A DNA stretch of 64,000 nt from positions 43,710,352-43,774,351 of the forward strand of contig OX235270.1 in the NCBI GenBank assembly GCA_944472135.2. The letters are read 5' to 3'. A model generated the notes under the pieces. It had not been told where the DNA came from and did no database searches. It worked only from the letters and a program-made list of their open reading frames with translations. A program made the position numbers and the translations under genes. This stretch comes from Trichobilharzia regenti (lineage: Eukaryota; Platyhelminthes; Trematoda; Strigeidida; Schistosomatidae). Below are positions 9,415 through 20,687 of this stretch, piece after piece (the stretch's first letter is position 1; each line of letters begins with the position of its first letter).

Positions 9415-10445
9415 GTGTTGCCTGTCCCAGATGCATTTCTCATATCTTTCGACTCGGTCACCCACCACTGTTCACGGTCCTTGCGGAGACTTTTCGTAAG
9501 TTTCCATTTGTGCGGCTTTCGTTCCTCATTGAATTCGGAGCACGCCGGAATAAGTCTTCTAGTATCTATCAGTTCGGATGAGGCAGTCGAAATCCAATGG
9601 ATTTTACTCACCTTTTGATTTTACCTTATTCACAGCTTCTACAGCTGCATCTATAGCTGACTGAATATTCTTCACGGTTTCCTCAGGGTGAGCACAGCTG
9701 TCGAACTCAGATATGTGTTTAGCTATTTCTTCCTCAAATAGGGGTATAGTTTCGTAATCGAGCTGGGGACGTGATGGGTTTACCGTGAGCTGTTTCCTAC
9801 GTCCGTTCAGTCGTAAGCACACACGAGCGCGGAGCCGTGCGTGATCGGTAACTACGCACGTGTTCCAGAAGGAGCGAAAATCTACTACAGTCCCACGCCA
9901 ATTAGAGCTTAATGCTATGTGGTCTATTTGTGTCCAGCGTTGGTTGGATGATGAAGGTCGCCAGGCTAAACATTATCTCTCCTTGTGTTTGAAGTTAGTG
10001 CTCACAAGAAACAAATGATTATCTGAACAGAATTATAGGAGACGGTCACCGTTGTCGGTTCGCTGGCACGGAAATCCATAGCTGTCACCGACATCCTTCT
10101 CAGATTGACACAATTTCTCTACTTGAGCATTAAAGTCACCAGCTAGAACGACTATATCTGAGCGTTTACCCTTTCGCACCAAACTAGACAGCTTTTGGTA
10201 GAACTCATCCTTCGAATCATCTGAACTGCAGTCAGTGGGAGAGTAGGCGGAGATTACGAAAAGGCATCGGCGAGTAGTACAGTCATTTCTCCATTTTACT
10301 GATCCGTTCAGACGGACAGCACACACTCGGCTATCTACCAGAATCCAGTCAAGTAATGTCTTTTCTACCCTAGTACTCAAAGAAATCACCAAATGTGGCA
10401 TCTCCTGGTTCATGACATTAAAAACCATTGGACCACCAGGATTTG
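9415..10445 (-). pseudogene. RTE-B LINE, endonuclease part (left arm)
   Basis: The minus strand encodes the AP-type endonuclease of RTE-B. DSRVCAVRLNGSV and LFVISAYSPTDCSSD lead to SDIVVLAGDFNAQVEKL, where GDFNA is the conserved catalytic Asp-Asn pair, and QRTDNGDRLL. The linker RPQLDYETIPLFEEEIAKH (9738-9800) and SKIHWISTASSELIDTRRL (9560-9610) follow. It stops abruptly at about 9415 against the gypsy LTR, so RT is missing. One stop near 10033 and a one-base shift near 9604 break the frame. The 5' end fades at about 10445. Confidence 0.8.
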
Positions 10446-10822
10446 TTGTCCCCTGACAAATTGGTGTACATGTCAAGGCCACAAAATATCAAATTATACG
10501 TCCGTTGTGAAATAGTAGGAATATTGAACTCACTGCTAGCATGGGTGTCTGATGATATATTGAACAAGGGCACCACCTTGTGCTCCGCTCACTATGGCCG
10601 ACACATCTTTCTTTCTCCAGCTTCTTGCTTCCCACTATTGTCAATCCTCTCTGTTCCGTACCTGATTCCCACATCCACATTTCGGATCCTTTGCTTCAAT
10701 CTCCTTTTCTCTCCGCGAGCACAACTCGAGCTATCGGCATACTCTTTCGTGGAGTGAGCAACTGCAGATCAAAAAGGACGAATTCATCACTACAATCCTT
10801 CACGTCTTTACTTATGTATTTC

Positions 10823-10987
10823 CCAGCTAGCATTTTATTCGGGCGCATTGCAGACTTATTGGGGCAGACTTAGGGCGCATTGCAGACATTTTGGGGCAGA
10901 CTTCGGGACAGTGTCCCACGTAAGTAGATTTACCCGAAGGTTTTGCCCCAAAAAGTCTGCAATGCGCCCGAAGAAAATGCTAGCTGG
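10823..10987. repeat. Foldback element with inverted termini (left-arm copy)
   Basis: A 165-bp unit whose ends CCAGCTAGCATTTTATTCGG and the reverse complement of CCGAAGAAAATGCTAGCTGG pair over about 45 bp, with one or two mismatches. Inside, GGGCGCATTGCAGACTT plus a GGGGCAGACTT-like phrase is repeated in tandem. It resembles a MITE or foldback element; no clear TSD was seen. It could form a long hairpin in RNA or single-stranded DNA. The other copy is at 19167-19331. Confidence 0.8.
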
Positions 10988-11129
10988 ATTTAGAGACAGT
11001 TTTAACTCAATAAGTGAATGTATTTTATATATATATTAGTTCGTGTGGACTGAATGAATTCCTGTCTAGATGCACATATGTAAACTTGTATACATAAATG
11101 TGTGCATACCTTATAACACGTTTCTATTT

Positions 11130-11840
11130 GCTTTTTTATTTTCCTTCGCGTATGAACGAGCTTAGCCATTTAGTCCGCCACATACACCGACTTGTTATCG
11201 CGAAGCAGAAATCGATGAAATGTTGGTGTTTGGCATCATTCAACCATCTAGTAGCTCTCGGTCTTGATTAATTCAAGTGGTTTGCTAAACGTCTTCTGAT
11301 GGAGTGCTGTTGTGTGGTGGTTACCAAGCTCTGAACAGAGAAACAGTACCGGATTTATACCCACTACCACCTATACACAATTTCGCCAGAAATTTCCCGG
11401 ATGTTTAGGTTTTCTCCGAAGCCGACCTCTCAAGAGCAGATAGTGCAGAACATTTGAGACGGCCAAAGACTGCATTCAAAAGACTTCACCAGGATGGGAT
11501 GGCCAACAATAAATATGACATCACTGAAATTTCTCGGGGATCTGATCAGCAGCCAAGGAATTAAGCCCGTCATTGATGATGTATAAGCTATGAAATTTTA
11601 TCCACTCCCATCCATGTTTTAAGAAATTACGACGATTTTTGGGTCCCATAATTTTTTAACGTCGTTTCATTTCCCACCGTGGTTCATTTTTGCAACCGCT
11701 AACAGACTGTTTATACGGACGTAGCCATTCATTCCACTTTCCAGCCGAAGCCGTTAGGCCTCCCAGTACTTTGACCATAGGGAAAGTTAGTTGTCAGGAT
11801 CAGCACATTGCTCAGTACTTCGTGCTGTTCCCTCAGTTAT
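11130..11840 (+). pseudogene. Ty3/gypsy RT relic (left-arm copy)
   Basis: Shifting plus-strand frames give gypsy RT echoes: AIAKQKS at 11190-11215, a FN/QPSSS block near 11245, ALNRETVPDLYPLP near 11325-11365, KFLGDLISSQGIKPVIDDV near 11530-11585, then a RRFLG-like block near 11630. There are many stops. This family differs from that of the 6742-9412 element (different RT spelling around the palm). It pairs with 18314-19024 (-) in the right arm. Confidence 0.6.
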
Positions 11841-13330
11841 TCGTCGTGGTAACAAAATGAGTCTCAAATAATTAATTCAACCAATTACACATAATACATT
11901 CCACAAAATATATAATTGCACACTTCTTATCTAATAAGGAACTCAAGTTTGAGATTTACAGACTGACAGGAGAGGCATTAACATATTGTCCTCAGAGGCA
12001 GAATGATTGGAGTGAACAAATTCATAATAAGAACTATTTGAAATATTCCCCTTACAAAATAATGAACCGTATTTTCTTCGATTTCCGTTTTACTACAAAT
12101 GCAACATAAGTCTACGTTCAGTATTCACTGTATGTGTTTATGTTTCTGGCCAACGCCATTGTAATGTTCTGAGAAGGAGTGTAAAAACCCTTCAAGAGAA
12201 ATAACTACTTTAATTCCACAGACGTTTTGTGATTACATGATATCAATATTACCTATTCCACTTTTCATTCAGTCCAAAAAGTGGAAATAATAATCTTAAG
12301 TGCTCTAGATTTAGTGCTGTAAATCCAAAAATGCAGATGATGTCAATGCATATAAATTTTTTTTTTCAGTGTAGCTTTCGGCTTGGTATGTTCAAACAGT
12401 GCGAATTGTTTGAGTGTTATCTGTGGATACTCATTGGTCGCTTATCATGTTGAGTAACGTTACTGTTTACTGTTTTTGATTATATAGATTCTTAGTAAGC
12501 AATTATATTTACAGCTCAAATAAGCAACATTACAACATGGGTGTCTTGGCAGAGTAGTATATCTTTCCAAGATAACTTGCTGAAGTCTTACACAAAACAA
12601 AATTTAACTAACTTAAGCCAGTTCATGTTGACACGATCTTAGAATATTGCTGATATTCCAATCCGCATGTAAGAGGGGGTTTTACTGGTTCAAGTAGTAC
12701 GTAACTAAGGGATTGTCACAGGCGCCGCGCGAGTAACTCTTGAGGTAACAGACTTGCAGTCTTCGACCAAACAGGGATTAAACCAAAGGGTTCCACAGAA
12801 ACTCGATTACATCCACTAACAAAGCCAAACGGTCCCAAATAAAAGTTATATTGATAACACAACGTTGAATGACTGCATGATTATTCTTTTATTAGACGAA
12901 ATGTATCAGATAATCATGGTACGAACTTCCAGATACAATGTTATTTGGCGTTCACACATATAGAGTACAATAGCCGAACCCCAAAATGGTTCACAATTAA
13001 GAAAATGTTGATTGAAACAGGAAATGTACTCGAGTCCAATGAAGCACAAAAGATCTGATAAACACAAAGTGGAAAATAGTAGATAAAGTACAATTTCATT
13101 TTTCAAAGGAGGAAATATTAGACGTAACATAGCTTCTTCGATTTAGAATTTGAGGTTCAGGTACAGGCGAGTTGGTTGCAGTTCATAGTATTCTGAGTTG
13201 CGCCTACCAAACTTCCCGTAGCACCACCAGTTTCAAGATACGTGGATTAGTAGTCTTTAAGGCTGGTACTATACCTCTAATCTCTGAGTATAATTAATGC
13301 ATCAGACCAATATAGGTGTATCTATATCTA
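11841..13330. other. Arm sequence without recognisable gene
   Basis: AT-rich unique arm DNA; only short frames such as 12906-13130 (-), which is preserved in the other arm simply because the arms are near identical. No repeat family recognised. Confidence 0.4.
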
Positions 13331-13334
13331 AACA

Positions 13335-13428
13335 AATAAATGGATCCTACTAGTAAATTGTGACAAATGCTGAGAATTCCACTCTGTCTTATAAGTACTG
13401 TTTTTGGAATAAATTCAATTATTATTAT
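13335..13428 (+). repeat. CR1-like LINE 3' tail (left-arm copy)
   Basis: GCTGAGAATTCCACTCTGTC followed by AAGTACTGTTTTTGGAATAA and a (TTA)n run matches the 3' end of LINE-C at 46436-46497. It is a heavily 5'-truncated insertion, oriented opposite to the RT fragment it abuts. Right-arm copy: 16390-16483 (-). Confidence 0.65.
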
Positions 13429-13673
13429 TAGTTAGATACCAATTGGCTGTCCCCCTCTTTGTAGATAGGGCTTGTAGTGGCGTCCTTCCAGTCCCTTGGT
13501 AGCTTAACCTGAGTCAGAGACAATTGGAAAATCCCCGTAAGCGGAATATATATTATATCCGCCAAGGAAATTAACAGTTCAGGGTGAAGTCCATCCCGCC
13601 CAGGTGATTTACCTGGCTTCAGTTTAGACAGTAGTTTGAGGACCTTTGTGTGCTCTACCACACCTGAGGGCAT
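13428..13673 (-). pseudogene. CR1-like RT N-terminal fragment (left-arm copy)
   Basis: The minus strand reads MPSGVVEHTKVLKLLSKLKP, then GKSPGRDGLHPELLISLA, the GPDGI/LHPEL block that opens CR1 reverse transcriptase, and LPRDWKDATTSPIYKEGD, the W-A-I-P-I-K-G block. It is cut right after QLVSN by the LINE tail at 13335-13428, whose TAA supplies the stop. The same 81 residues appear unchanged in the right arm at 16145-16390 (+). Confidence 0.85.
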
Positions 13674-14060
13674 CTGAGTGGCGATGGCAGTGACCTTGCT
13701 ATATCCCTGGGTGATACTATCAGACGAGAAGACGTCAGAGAAGTATTCATTACATTACATTTTTTCAGCTTAAGTAGACAAGTTAACGCATGTATAAATT
13801 TTCAAGATGTGATATGCACTAAAAAATAATATTATTGGGTAACTTAATCAAAAAAGTAGAAAGTTTGAAGATTTAGTCTTTTTCAGTTGATTGTAACGGA
13901 CAGAGAAGAGGGGCAGTTGTGTAATATTTGCATTTTGCAGAAGAAAAACTGTGAAATATAAATCGGAAGCTTTAGGATTCTTCAAGTCTGTTATGGAATA
14001 TATGGACTAATCTTACCGATTCCACTATTGTTCCCTCCCTTGTTCACATATTCATTGTTG

Positions 14061-15757
14061 CTAAGATAAGGAAATGTTCACCTGAGGTAAGATTAATTCC
14101 CCTGATATGTATACTTCCTTAGGTATTTCTCAATGCGGCTGGAGGTGGTTGAAAGAATGCAATCTCGATCTTTGCATGGAAAGATTATAACCACTTTCTT
14201 CTGAAGGATCGGGTGGTGTTGAAAGCTGTCAAGACGGGTTCAGTGTCACAATCATCTGAAGGAAACTGATCCACCTTATGTGAATAAAAAGATTAGTGGA
14301 CTTTAACTTGACAATGATATAGCCATAATAAAACTACAACTGTGATTTTTTTCACGGAATTGTTATAATTCCTTTTTAATGTGAATATGTACTGTTTTAC
14401 TGTTGTTATTTTGTAAATATATGCATTTATGTCGACTACCTGTATCTCTCTCTTAATTATCATTTCGAGGACATTGCATAGTCAACGAAATTGATAGCCA
14501 ACGTAGTAATACTTGTGTGAAATGCGTCATAGTCGTAAACCGTATTTATTTCCTCAGTGAGTCATCAAGCCTCGCATGAAATGTTTCAGTTACACTTAAT
14601 CCGGTTGCGCATAGTATAAGTATGCATTAGTGTTAAGAGGAAAAGAGCGTCAAATATGTGTTTGTATTGTAATAACGAAATATAGTAACCCTTTTGTAAA
14701 ATACTGTCAAAGTCGTAGACCGTTATAAGTCCTTATGTGCGTGCAGCATCTCAGTTACATTCAATCCGACTGTGTAAAAGATTATCTTTCATCAGGGCTA
14801 GCGAAAAATTATACGTTGAGCTTATGCTTGTTATGCGATTACTACATATACATAAAAACAAATATAGTACGGCTACGTACATCGAAAATAACGTATTATA
14901 GGTATATCTTATTAAAGATAATTACCCTAGTATGCTTATGCTGTGCGAATTATCACTATTTCGAAGTAAATCAATTCGCATTACGAAAATGGTTATGTCG
15001 TTATTCCTTCGGCAAGCAAATGGAAGTAGTAGTACAGGAACACCGTTGAAACTCTTAAAAAGTTTATATTTTAATAAATAATTGCATAATATCACAGAGA
15101 TTTCAAGGTTAACACGCAAATTCTTCAATTCTTCAAAAACTCCACAATACCATATCTGGCACAGCTGTTATGTGATGAGAAATCCGTTAGGTATGACACG
15201 ATCAACTTACTGCGGCACTCTAACAAGTAGTCCCATTAGTTTTTTTTCCTTTCCTCGTTACTATTACACTGTTGTTCTCATCTTCTATTACACACTAATT
15301 TTCTATTTCATATCCTGTGGTGCATTGTTTAAAATGTAAACGCAACGCTGTTCTTTTTTATTTATTTATTTTATTTATCTTCTTTGTTTTGGGTGTTGAT
15401 TTTAAAATCTTATAAAATTTATGAGGTAATTAGATGCAATATATTGTAATGCACGCTGAAAATTCCATACCTGTGCAACAAATACTGTTTGGAATTAAGC
15501 TGTTATTATTATTATTATTAATTGCACTTCAGCGAAGCTTCCAGATAAAGTGAACCACTGCCTAAATTACAATTGTAACCTGCAAATCAACAACAGTAAA
15601 ATATCTGTTACCAAATAATTACCAATACAAAAACGCTGCAAACCAAGGTACCTGTTAGGAAAAATTTGTTTATTAACCGTTATCTTAGGAATAAATCAAC
15701 TAACACTGCTTTATAGCTGTAATCTCTTCTGACTGTTACCAAGTTTTCATAACACCA
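14061..15757. other. Spacer between the inverted-repeat arms
   Basis: About 1.7 kb that is single-copy within the window apart from a SINE/LINE tail at 15452-15521. The arm homology stops sharply at CATTGTTG on both sides. Two loosely similar stretches (14525-14625 and 14705-14785) share GTCGTA-ACCGT and TCAGTTACA-T-AATCCG, an internal direct repeat. Short frames only; no gene recognised. Confidence 0.6.
15452..15521 (+). repeat. SINE-2/LINE tail fragment in the spacer
   Basis: ACGCTGAAAATTCCATACCT followed by AATACTGTTTGGAATTAAGC and (TTA)n. The first part is the SINE-2 body and the end has the CR1-type tail, which supports a shared 3' end between SINE-2 and LINE-C. Confidence 0.6.
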
Positions 15758-16144
15758 CAACAATGAATATGTGAACAAGGGAGGGAACAATAGTGGAATC
15801 GGTAAGATTAGTCCATATATTCCATAACAGACTTGAAGAATCCTAAAGCTTCCGATTTATATTTCACAGTTTTTCTTCTGCAAAATGCAAATATTACACA
15901 ACTGCCCCTCTTCTCTGTCCGTTACAATCAACTGAAAAAGACTAAATCTTCAAACTTTCTACTTTTTTGATTAAGTTACCCAATAATATTATTTTTTAGT
16001 GCATATCACATCTTGAAAATTTATACATGCGTTAACTTGTCTACTTAAGCTGAAAAAATGTAATGTAATGAATACTTCTCTGACGTCTTCTCGTCTGATA
16101 GTATCACCCAGGGATATAGCAAGGTCACTGCCATCGCCACTCAG

Positions 16145-16390
16145 ATGCCCTCAGGTGTGGTAGAGCACACAAAGGTCCTCAAACTACTGTCTAAACTGAA
16201 GCCAGGTAAATCACCTGGGCGGGATGGACTTCACCCTGAACTGTTAATTTCCTTGGCGGATATAATATATATTCCGCTTACGGGGATTTTCCAATTGTCT
16301 CTGACTCAGGTTAAGCTACCAAGGGACTGGAAGGACGCCACTACAAGCCCTATCTACAAAGAGGGGGACAGCCAATTGGTATCTAACTAA
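16145..16390 (+). pseudogene. CR1-like RT N-terminal fragment (right-arm copy)
   Basis: Identical in translation to 13428-13673, here on the plus strand. It is followed at 16390-16483 by the LINE tail in reverse. The 81-residue identity shows the recency or homogenisation of the arms, not selection, because neighbouring non-coding DNA is equally conserved. Confidence 0.85.
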
Positions 16391-16483
16391 TAATAATAAT
16401 TGAATTTATTCCAAAAACAGTACTTATAAGACAGAGTGGAATTCTCAGCATTTGTCACAATTTACTAGTAGGATCCATTTATT
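16390..16483 (-). repeat. CR1-like LINE 3' tail (right-arm copy)
   Basis: Mirror copy of 13335-13428, reading TAATAATAATTGAATTTATT then CCAAAAACAGTACTT on the plus strand. Confidence 0.6.
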
Positions 16484-16544
16484 TGTTTAGATATAGATAC
16501 ACCTATATTGGTCTGATGCATTAATTACACTCAGAGATTAGAGG

Positions 16545-16896
16545 TATAGTACCAGCCTTATTATTATTATTATTGTATCCTTTAGTTCCTAGAGGAACAT
16601 AGGGCTTCAGCTGCGCACCTCCATTGACTTCTGTTTTTTGACAACTTTTTCACCCTGCTCCAGGTCTGCCCACATGCTTTCATCTCCTCTTCACGTGACC
16701 TCCTCCAAGTCACCCTTGGACGACCAACTCGCCGCCTCCCTTTCGGGTTCCACTCGAGGGCTTGTCTAGTGATGTCACTTGTTGGTTTCCTCAGCGTATG
16801 GCCAATCCATCTCCATTTCTTTCTGCCTATTTGTTTAACAATCGGTTCCTGATTGGTTCGCTCCCAGAGATCCCTGTTGCTATAGTACCAGCCTTA
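16545..16896 (-). mobile_element. RTE-A-like 3' fragment inserted in the right arm, 16-bp TSD
   Basis: The direct repeat TATAGTACCAGCCTTA at 16545-16560 and 16881-16896 brackets a 320-bp insert absent from the left arm. On the minus strand the insert reads the end of an RTE ORF: WERTNQEPIVKQIGRKKWRW near 16810-16870 and a GRPRVTWRRS-like block near 16690-16720, then a CCCTATGTTCCTCTAGGAAC tail and (TAA)n. The wording matches the 48.06-48.58 kb element. It is a typical 5'-truncated target-primed insertion, younger than the inverted duplication. Confidence 0.93.
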
Positions 16897-18313
16897 AAGA
16901 CTACTAATCCACGTATCTTGAAACTGGTGGTGCTACGGGAAGTTTGGTAGGCGCAACTCAGAATACTATGAACTGCAACCAACTCGCCTGTACCTGAACC
17001 TCAAATTCTAAATCGAAGAAGCTATGTTACGTCTAATATTTCCTCCTTTGAAAAATGAAATTGTACTTTATCTACTATTTTCCACTTTGTGTTTATCAGA
17101 TCTTTTGTGCTTCATTGGACTCGAGTACATTTCCTGTTTCAATCAACATTTTCTTAATTGTGAACCATTTTGGGGTTCGGCTATTGTACTCTATATGTGT
17201 GAACGCCAAATAACATTGTATCTGGAAGTTCGTACCATGATTATCTGATACATTTCGTCTAATAAAAGAATAATCATGCAGTCATTCAACGTTGTGTTAT
17301 CAATATAACTTTTATTTGGGACCGTTTGGCTTTGTTAGTGGATGTAATCGAGTTTCTGTGGAACCCTTTGGTTTAATCCCTGTTTGGTCGAAGACTGCAA
17401 GTCTGTTACCTCAAGAGTTACTCGCGCGGCGCCTGTGACAATCCCTTAGTTACGTACTACTTGAACCAGTAAAACCCCCTCTTACATGCGGATTGGAATA
17501 TCAGCAATATTCTAAGATCGTGTCAACATGAACTGGCTTAAGTTAGTTAAATTTTGTTTTGTGTAAGACTTCAGCAAGTTATCTTGGAAAGATATACTAC
17601 TCTGCCAAGACACCCATGTTGTAATGTTGCTTATTTGAGCTGTAAATATAATTGCTTACTAAGAATCTATATAATCAAAAACAGTAAACAGTAACGTTAC
17701 TCAACATGATAAGCGACCAATGAGTATCCACAGATAACACTCAAACAATTCGCACTGTTTGAACATACCAAGCCGAAAGCTACACTGAAAAAAAAAATTT
17801 ATATGCATTGACATCATCTGCATTTTTGGATTTACAGCACTAAATCTAGAGCACTTAAGATTATTATTTCCACTTTTTGGACTGAATGAAAAGTGGAATA
17901 GGTAATATTGATATCATGTAATCACAAAACGTCTGTGGAATTAAAGTAGTTATTTCTCTTGAAGGGTTTTTACACTCCTTCTCAGAACATTACAATGGCG
18001 TTGGCCAGAAACATAAACACATACAGTGAATACTGAACGTAGACTTATGTTGCATTTGTAGTAAAACGGAAATCGAAGAAAATACGGTTCATTATTTTGT
18101 AAGGGGAATATTTCAAATAGTTCTTATTATGAATTTGTTCACTCCAATCATTCTGCCTCTGAGGACAATATGTTAATGCCTCTCCTGTCAGTCTGTAAAT
18201 CTCAAACTTGAGTTCCTTATTAGATAAGAAGTGTGCAATTATATATTTTGTGGAATGTATTATGTGTAATTGGTTGAATTAATTATTTGAGACTCATTTT
18301 GTTACCACGACGA
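16897..18313. other. Arm sequence without recognisable gene (mirror of 11841-13258)
   Basis: Reverse complement of the corresponding left-arm stretch; nothing further recognised. Confidence 0.4.
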
Positions 18314-19024
18314 ATAACTGAGGGAACAGCACGAAGTACTGAGCAATGTGCTGATCCTGACAACTAACTTTCCCTATGGTCAAAGTACTGGGAGGCCTAA
18401 CGGCTTCGGCTGGAAAGTGGAATGAATGGCTACGTCCGTATAAACAGTCTGTTAGCGGTTGCAAAAATGAACCACGGTGGGAAATGAAACGACGTTAAAA
18501 AATTATGGGACCCAAAAATCGTCGTAATTTCTTAAAACATGGATGGGAGTGGATAAAATTTCATAGCTTATACATCATCAATGACGGGCTTAATTCCTTG
18601 GCTGCTGATCAGATCCCCGAGAAATTTCAGTGATGTCATATTTATTGTTGGCCATCCCATCCTGGTGAAGTCTTTTGAATGCAGTCTTTGGCCGTCTCAA
18701 ATGTTCTGCACTATCTGCTCTTGAGAGGTCGGCTTCGGAGAAAACCTAAACATCCGGGAAATTTCTGGCGAAATTGTGTATAGGTGGTAGTGGGTATAAA
18801 TCCGGTACTGTTTCTCTGTTCAGAGCTTGGTAACCACCACACAACAGCACTCCATCAGAAGACGTTTAGCAAACCACTTGAATTAATCAAGACCGAGAGC
18901 TACTAGATGGTTGAATGATGCCAAACACCAACATTTCATCGATTTCTGCTTCGCGATAACAAGTCGGTGTATGTGGCGGACTAAATGGCTAAGCTCGTTC
19001 ATACGCGAAGGAAAATAAAAAAGC
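18314..19024 (-). pseudogene. Ty3/gypsy RT relic (right-arm copy)
   Basis: Mirror image of 11130-11840 with the same stops and RT echoes. Confidence 0.6.
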
Positions 19025-19166
19025 AAATAGAAACGTGTTATAAGGTATGCACACATTTATGTATACAAGTTTACATATGTGCATCTAGACAGGAATTCAT
19101 TCAGTCCACACGAACTAATATATATATAAAATACATTCACTTATTGAGTTAAAACTGTCTCTAAAT

Positions 19167-19331
19167 CCAGCTAGCATTTTCTTCGGGCGCATTGCAGACT
19201 TTTTGGGGCAAAACCTTCGGGTAAATCTACTTACGTGGGACACTGTCCCGAAGTCTGCCCCAAAATGTCTGCAATGCGCCCTAAGTCTGCCCCAATAAGT
19301 CTGCAATGCGCCCGAATAAAATGCTAGCTGG
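19167..19331. repeat. Foldback element (right-arm copy)
   Basis: Mirror of 10823-10987: ends CCAGCTAGCATTTT and AAAATGCTAGCTGG with the internal GCGCATTGCAGACTT repeats. Confidence 0.8.
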
Positions 19332-19993
19332 GAAATACATAAGTAAAGACGTGAAGGATTGTAGTGATGAATTCGTCCTTTTTGATCTGCAGTTGCTCAC
19401 TCCACGAAAGAGTATGCCGATAGCTCGAGTTGTGCTCGCGGAGAGAAAAGGAGATTGAAGCAAAGGATCCGAAATGTGGATGTGGGAATCAGGTACGGAA
19501 CAGAGAGGATTGACAATAGTGGGAAGCAAGAAGCTGGAGAAAGAAAGATGTGTCGGCCATAGTGAGCGGAGCACAAGGTGGTGCCCTTGTTCAATATATC
19601 ATCAGACACCCATGCTAGCAGTGAGTTCAATATTCCTACTATTTCACAACGGACGTATAATTTGATATTTTGTGGCCTTGACATGTACACCAATTTGTCA
19701 GGGGACAACAAATCCTGGTGGTCCAATGGTTTTTAATGTCATGAACCAGGAGATGCCACATTTGGTGATTTCTTTGAGTACTAGGGTAGAAAAGACATTA
19801 CTTGACTGGATTCTGGTAGATAGCCGAGTGTGTGCTGTCGGTCTCGATTACGAAACTAAACCCCTATTTGTGGAAGAAATAGCTAAACACATATCTGAGT
19901 TCGACAGCTGTGCTCACCCTGAGGAAACCGTGAAGAATATTCAGTCAGCTATAGATGCAGCTGTAGAAGCTGTGAATAAGGTAAAATCAAAAG

Positions 19994-20581
19994 GTGAGTA
20001 AAATCCATTGGATTTCGACTGCCTCATCCGAACTGATAGATACTAGAAGACTTATTCCGGCGAGCTTCGAATTGAATGAGGAACGAATGCTGCACAAAAG
20101 GAAACTTACGAAAAGTCTCCGCAAGGACCGTGAACAGTGGTGGGTGACCGAGTCGAAAGAGATGGAAAAAGCATCGGCGAATTGCAACAGGGGGCAACTC
20201 TTTAGACTCATCAGGGAAGCGGGCGGGAGAAGGCAAATTATAATTGAGACTATTTCTGAGAGTAATGGCTCATTAATGTGCTCTCAGAATAGACGCCTTG
20301 AACGCTGTAAAGAACAGTTTGAGGAACAATTTAACTTGCCTACAGCCACACTGAACCTCCCCGCCATCCAGCACACACCCGAATGGGATATAGACACTGG
20401 TCCACCGCCTGTAAGCGAGGTCACAAAAGCTATCTCGAATTTGATTCGAGGCAAAGCGGCAGGACCCGACGGAATTATTCCAGAGGTGTTTAAATATGGA
20501 GGTGACATACTAGTATTTAGATTAACCGAGGTACTAGGGAAAGTCTGGGAATCAAAGGACAGTTCCATCAGACTGGGGTAA
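19994..20581 (+). pseudogene. RTE-B linker and RT fingers
   Basis: Open frame of about 195 residues: SKIHWISTASSELIDTRRL, then LFRLIREAGGRRQIIIETIS, WDIDTGPPPVSEVTKAISNL, and GKAAGPDGIIPEVFKYGGD, the RT fingers block. The frame leaves register near 20570, where relatives read on into VPSGW-KSLIIPIYKKGD; that block is seen in another frame at 20580-20620. Dead copy. Confidence 0.85.
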
Positions 20582-20687
20582 GTCACTTATTATACCGATA
20601 TTCAAGAAGGGAAACAAGTCCTCGTGTGATAATCATAGGGGGATCAGCCTAACGAACATAGTCTCTAAAATCCTAGGCTCAGTAATC

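Larger units (their letters stand above)
9560..14060 (+). repeat. Left arm of a large inverted repeat
   Basis: This stretch is the reverse complement of 15758-20060. Coordinates pair by a constant sum of 29818 from 14060 to about 13258, 30154 from there to about 10312, and 29605 from about 9763 outward. The two steps are a 336-bp insertion and a 549-bp deletion in the right arm. Inside, identity is almost complete: one SNP seen in hundreds of bases checked, at 13290/16528. Beyond about 9560 the two RTE-B copies diverge visibly. The arm holds RTE-B, a foldback element, a gypsy relic and CR1 pieces. Confidence 0.93.
15758..20060 (-). repeat. Right arm of the large inverted repeat
   Basis: Reverse complement of 9560-14060. 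It starts sharply at CAACAATG (15758) and carries the same CR1, gypsy, foldback and RTE-B pieces in mirror order. Two changes are private to this arm: a 320-bp RTE insertion at 16561-16880 with TSD, and a 549-bp deletion within RTE-B at about 19840. These make a simple copy-paste assembly error less likely. Confidence 0.93.

Noticed and set aside
10428..10757. 109-residue frame preserved in both palindrome arms as a conserved gene
   Set aside because: Non-coding neighbours are equally identical between arms, and the frame lies antisense to or beside RTE-B debris.
12906..13130. 74-residue frame preserved in both arms
   Set aside because: Identity is due to the duplication; the composition is hydrophobic AT-rich with no family signal.
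14735..15049. 104-residue frame in the spacer as a membrane protein gene
   Set aside because: The hydrophobic residues come from AT-rich codons; there is no splice or family support.
9560..20060. The inverted repeat as a pure assembly artefact
   Set aside because: Each arm has private changes (320-bp insertion with TSD, 549-bp deletion, SNP) and the spacer is unique. An artefact remains possible only if two haplotypes were joined, so it is kept as a caveat.
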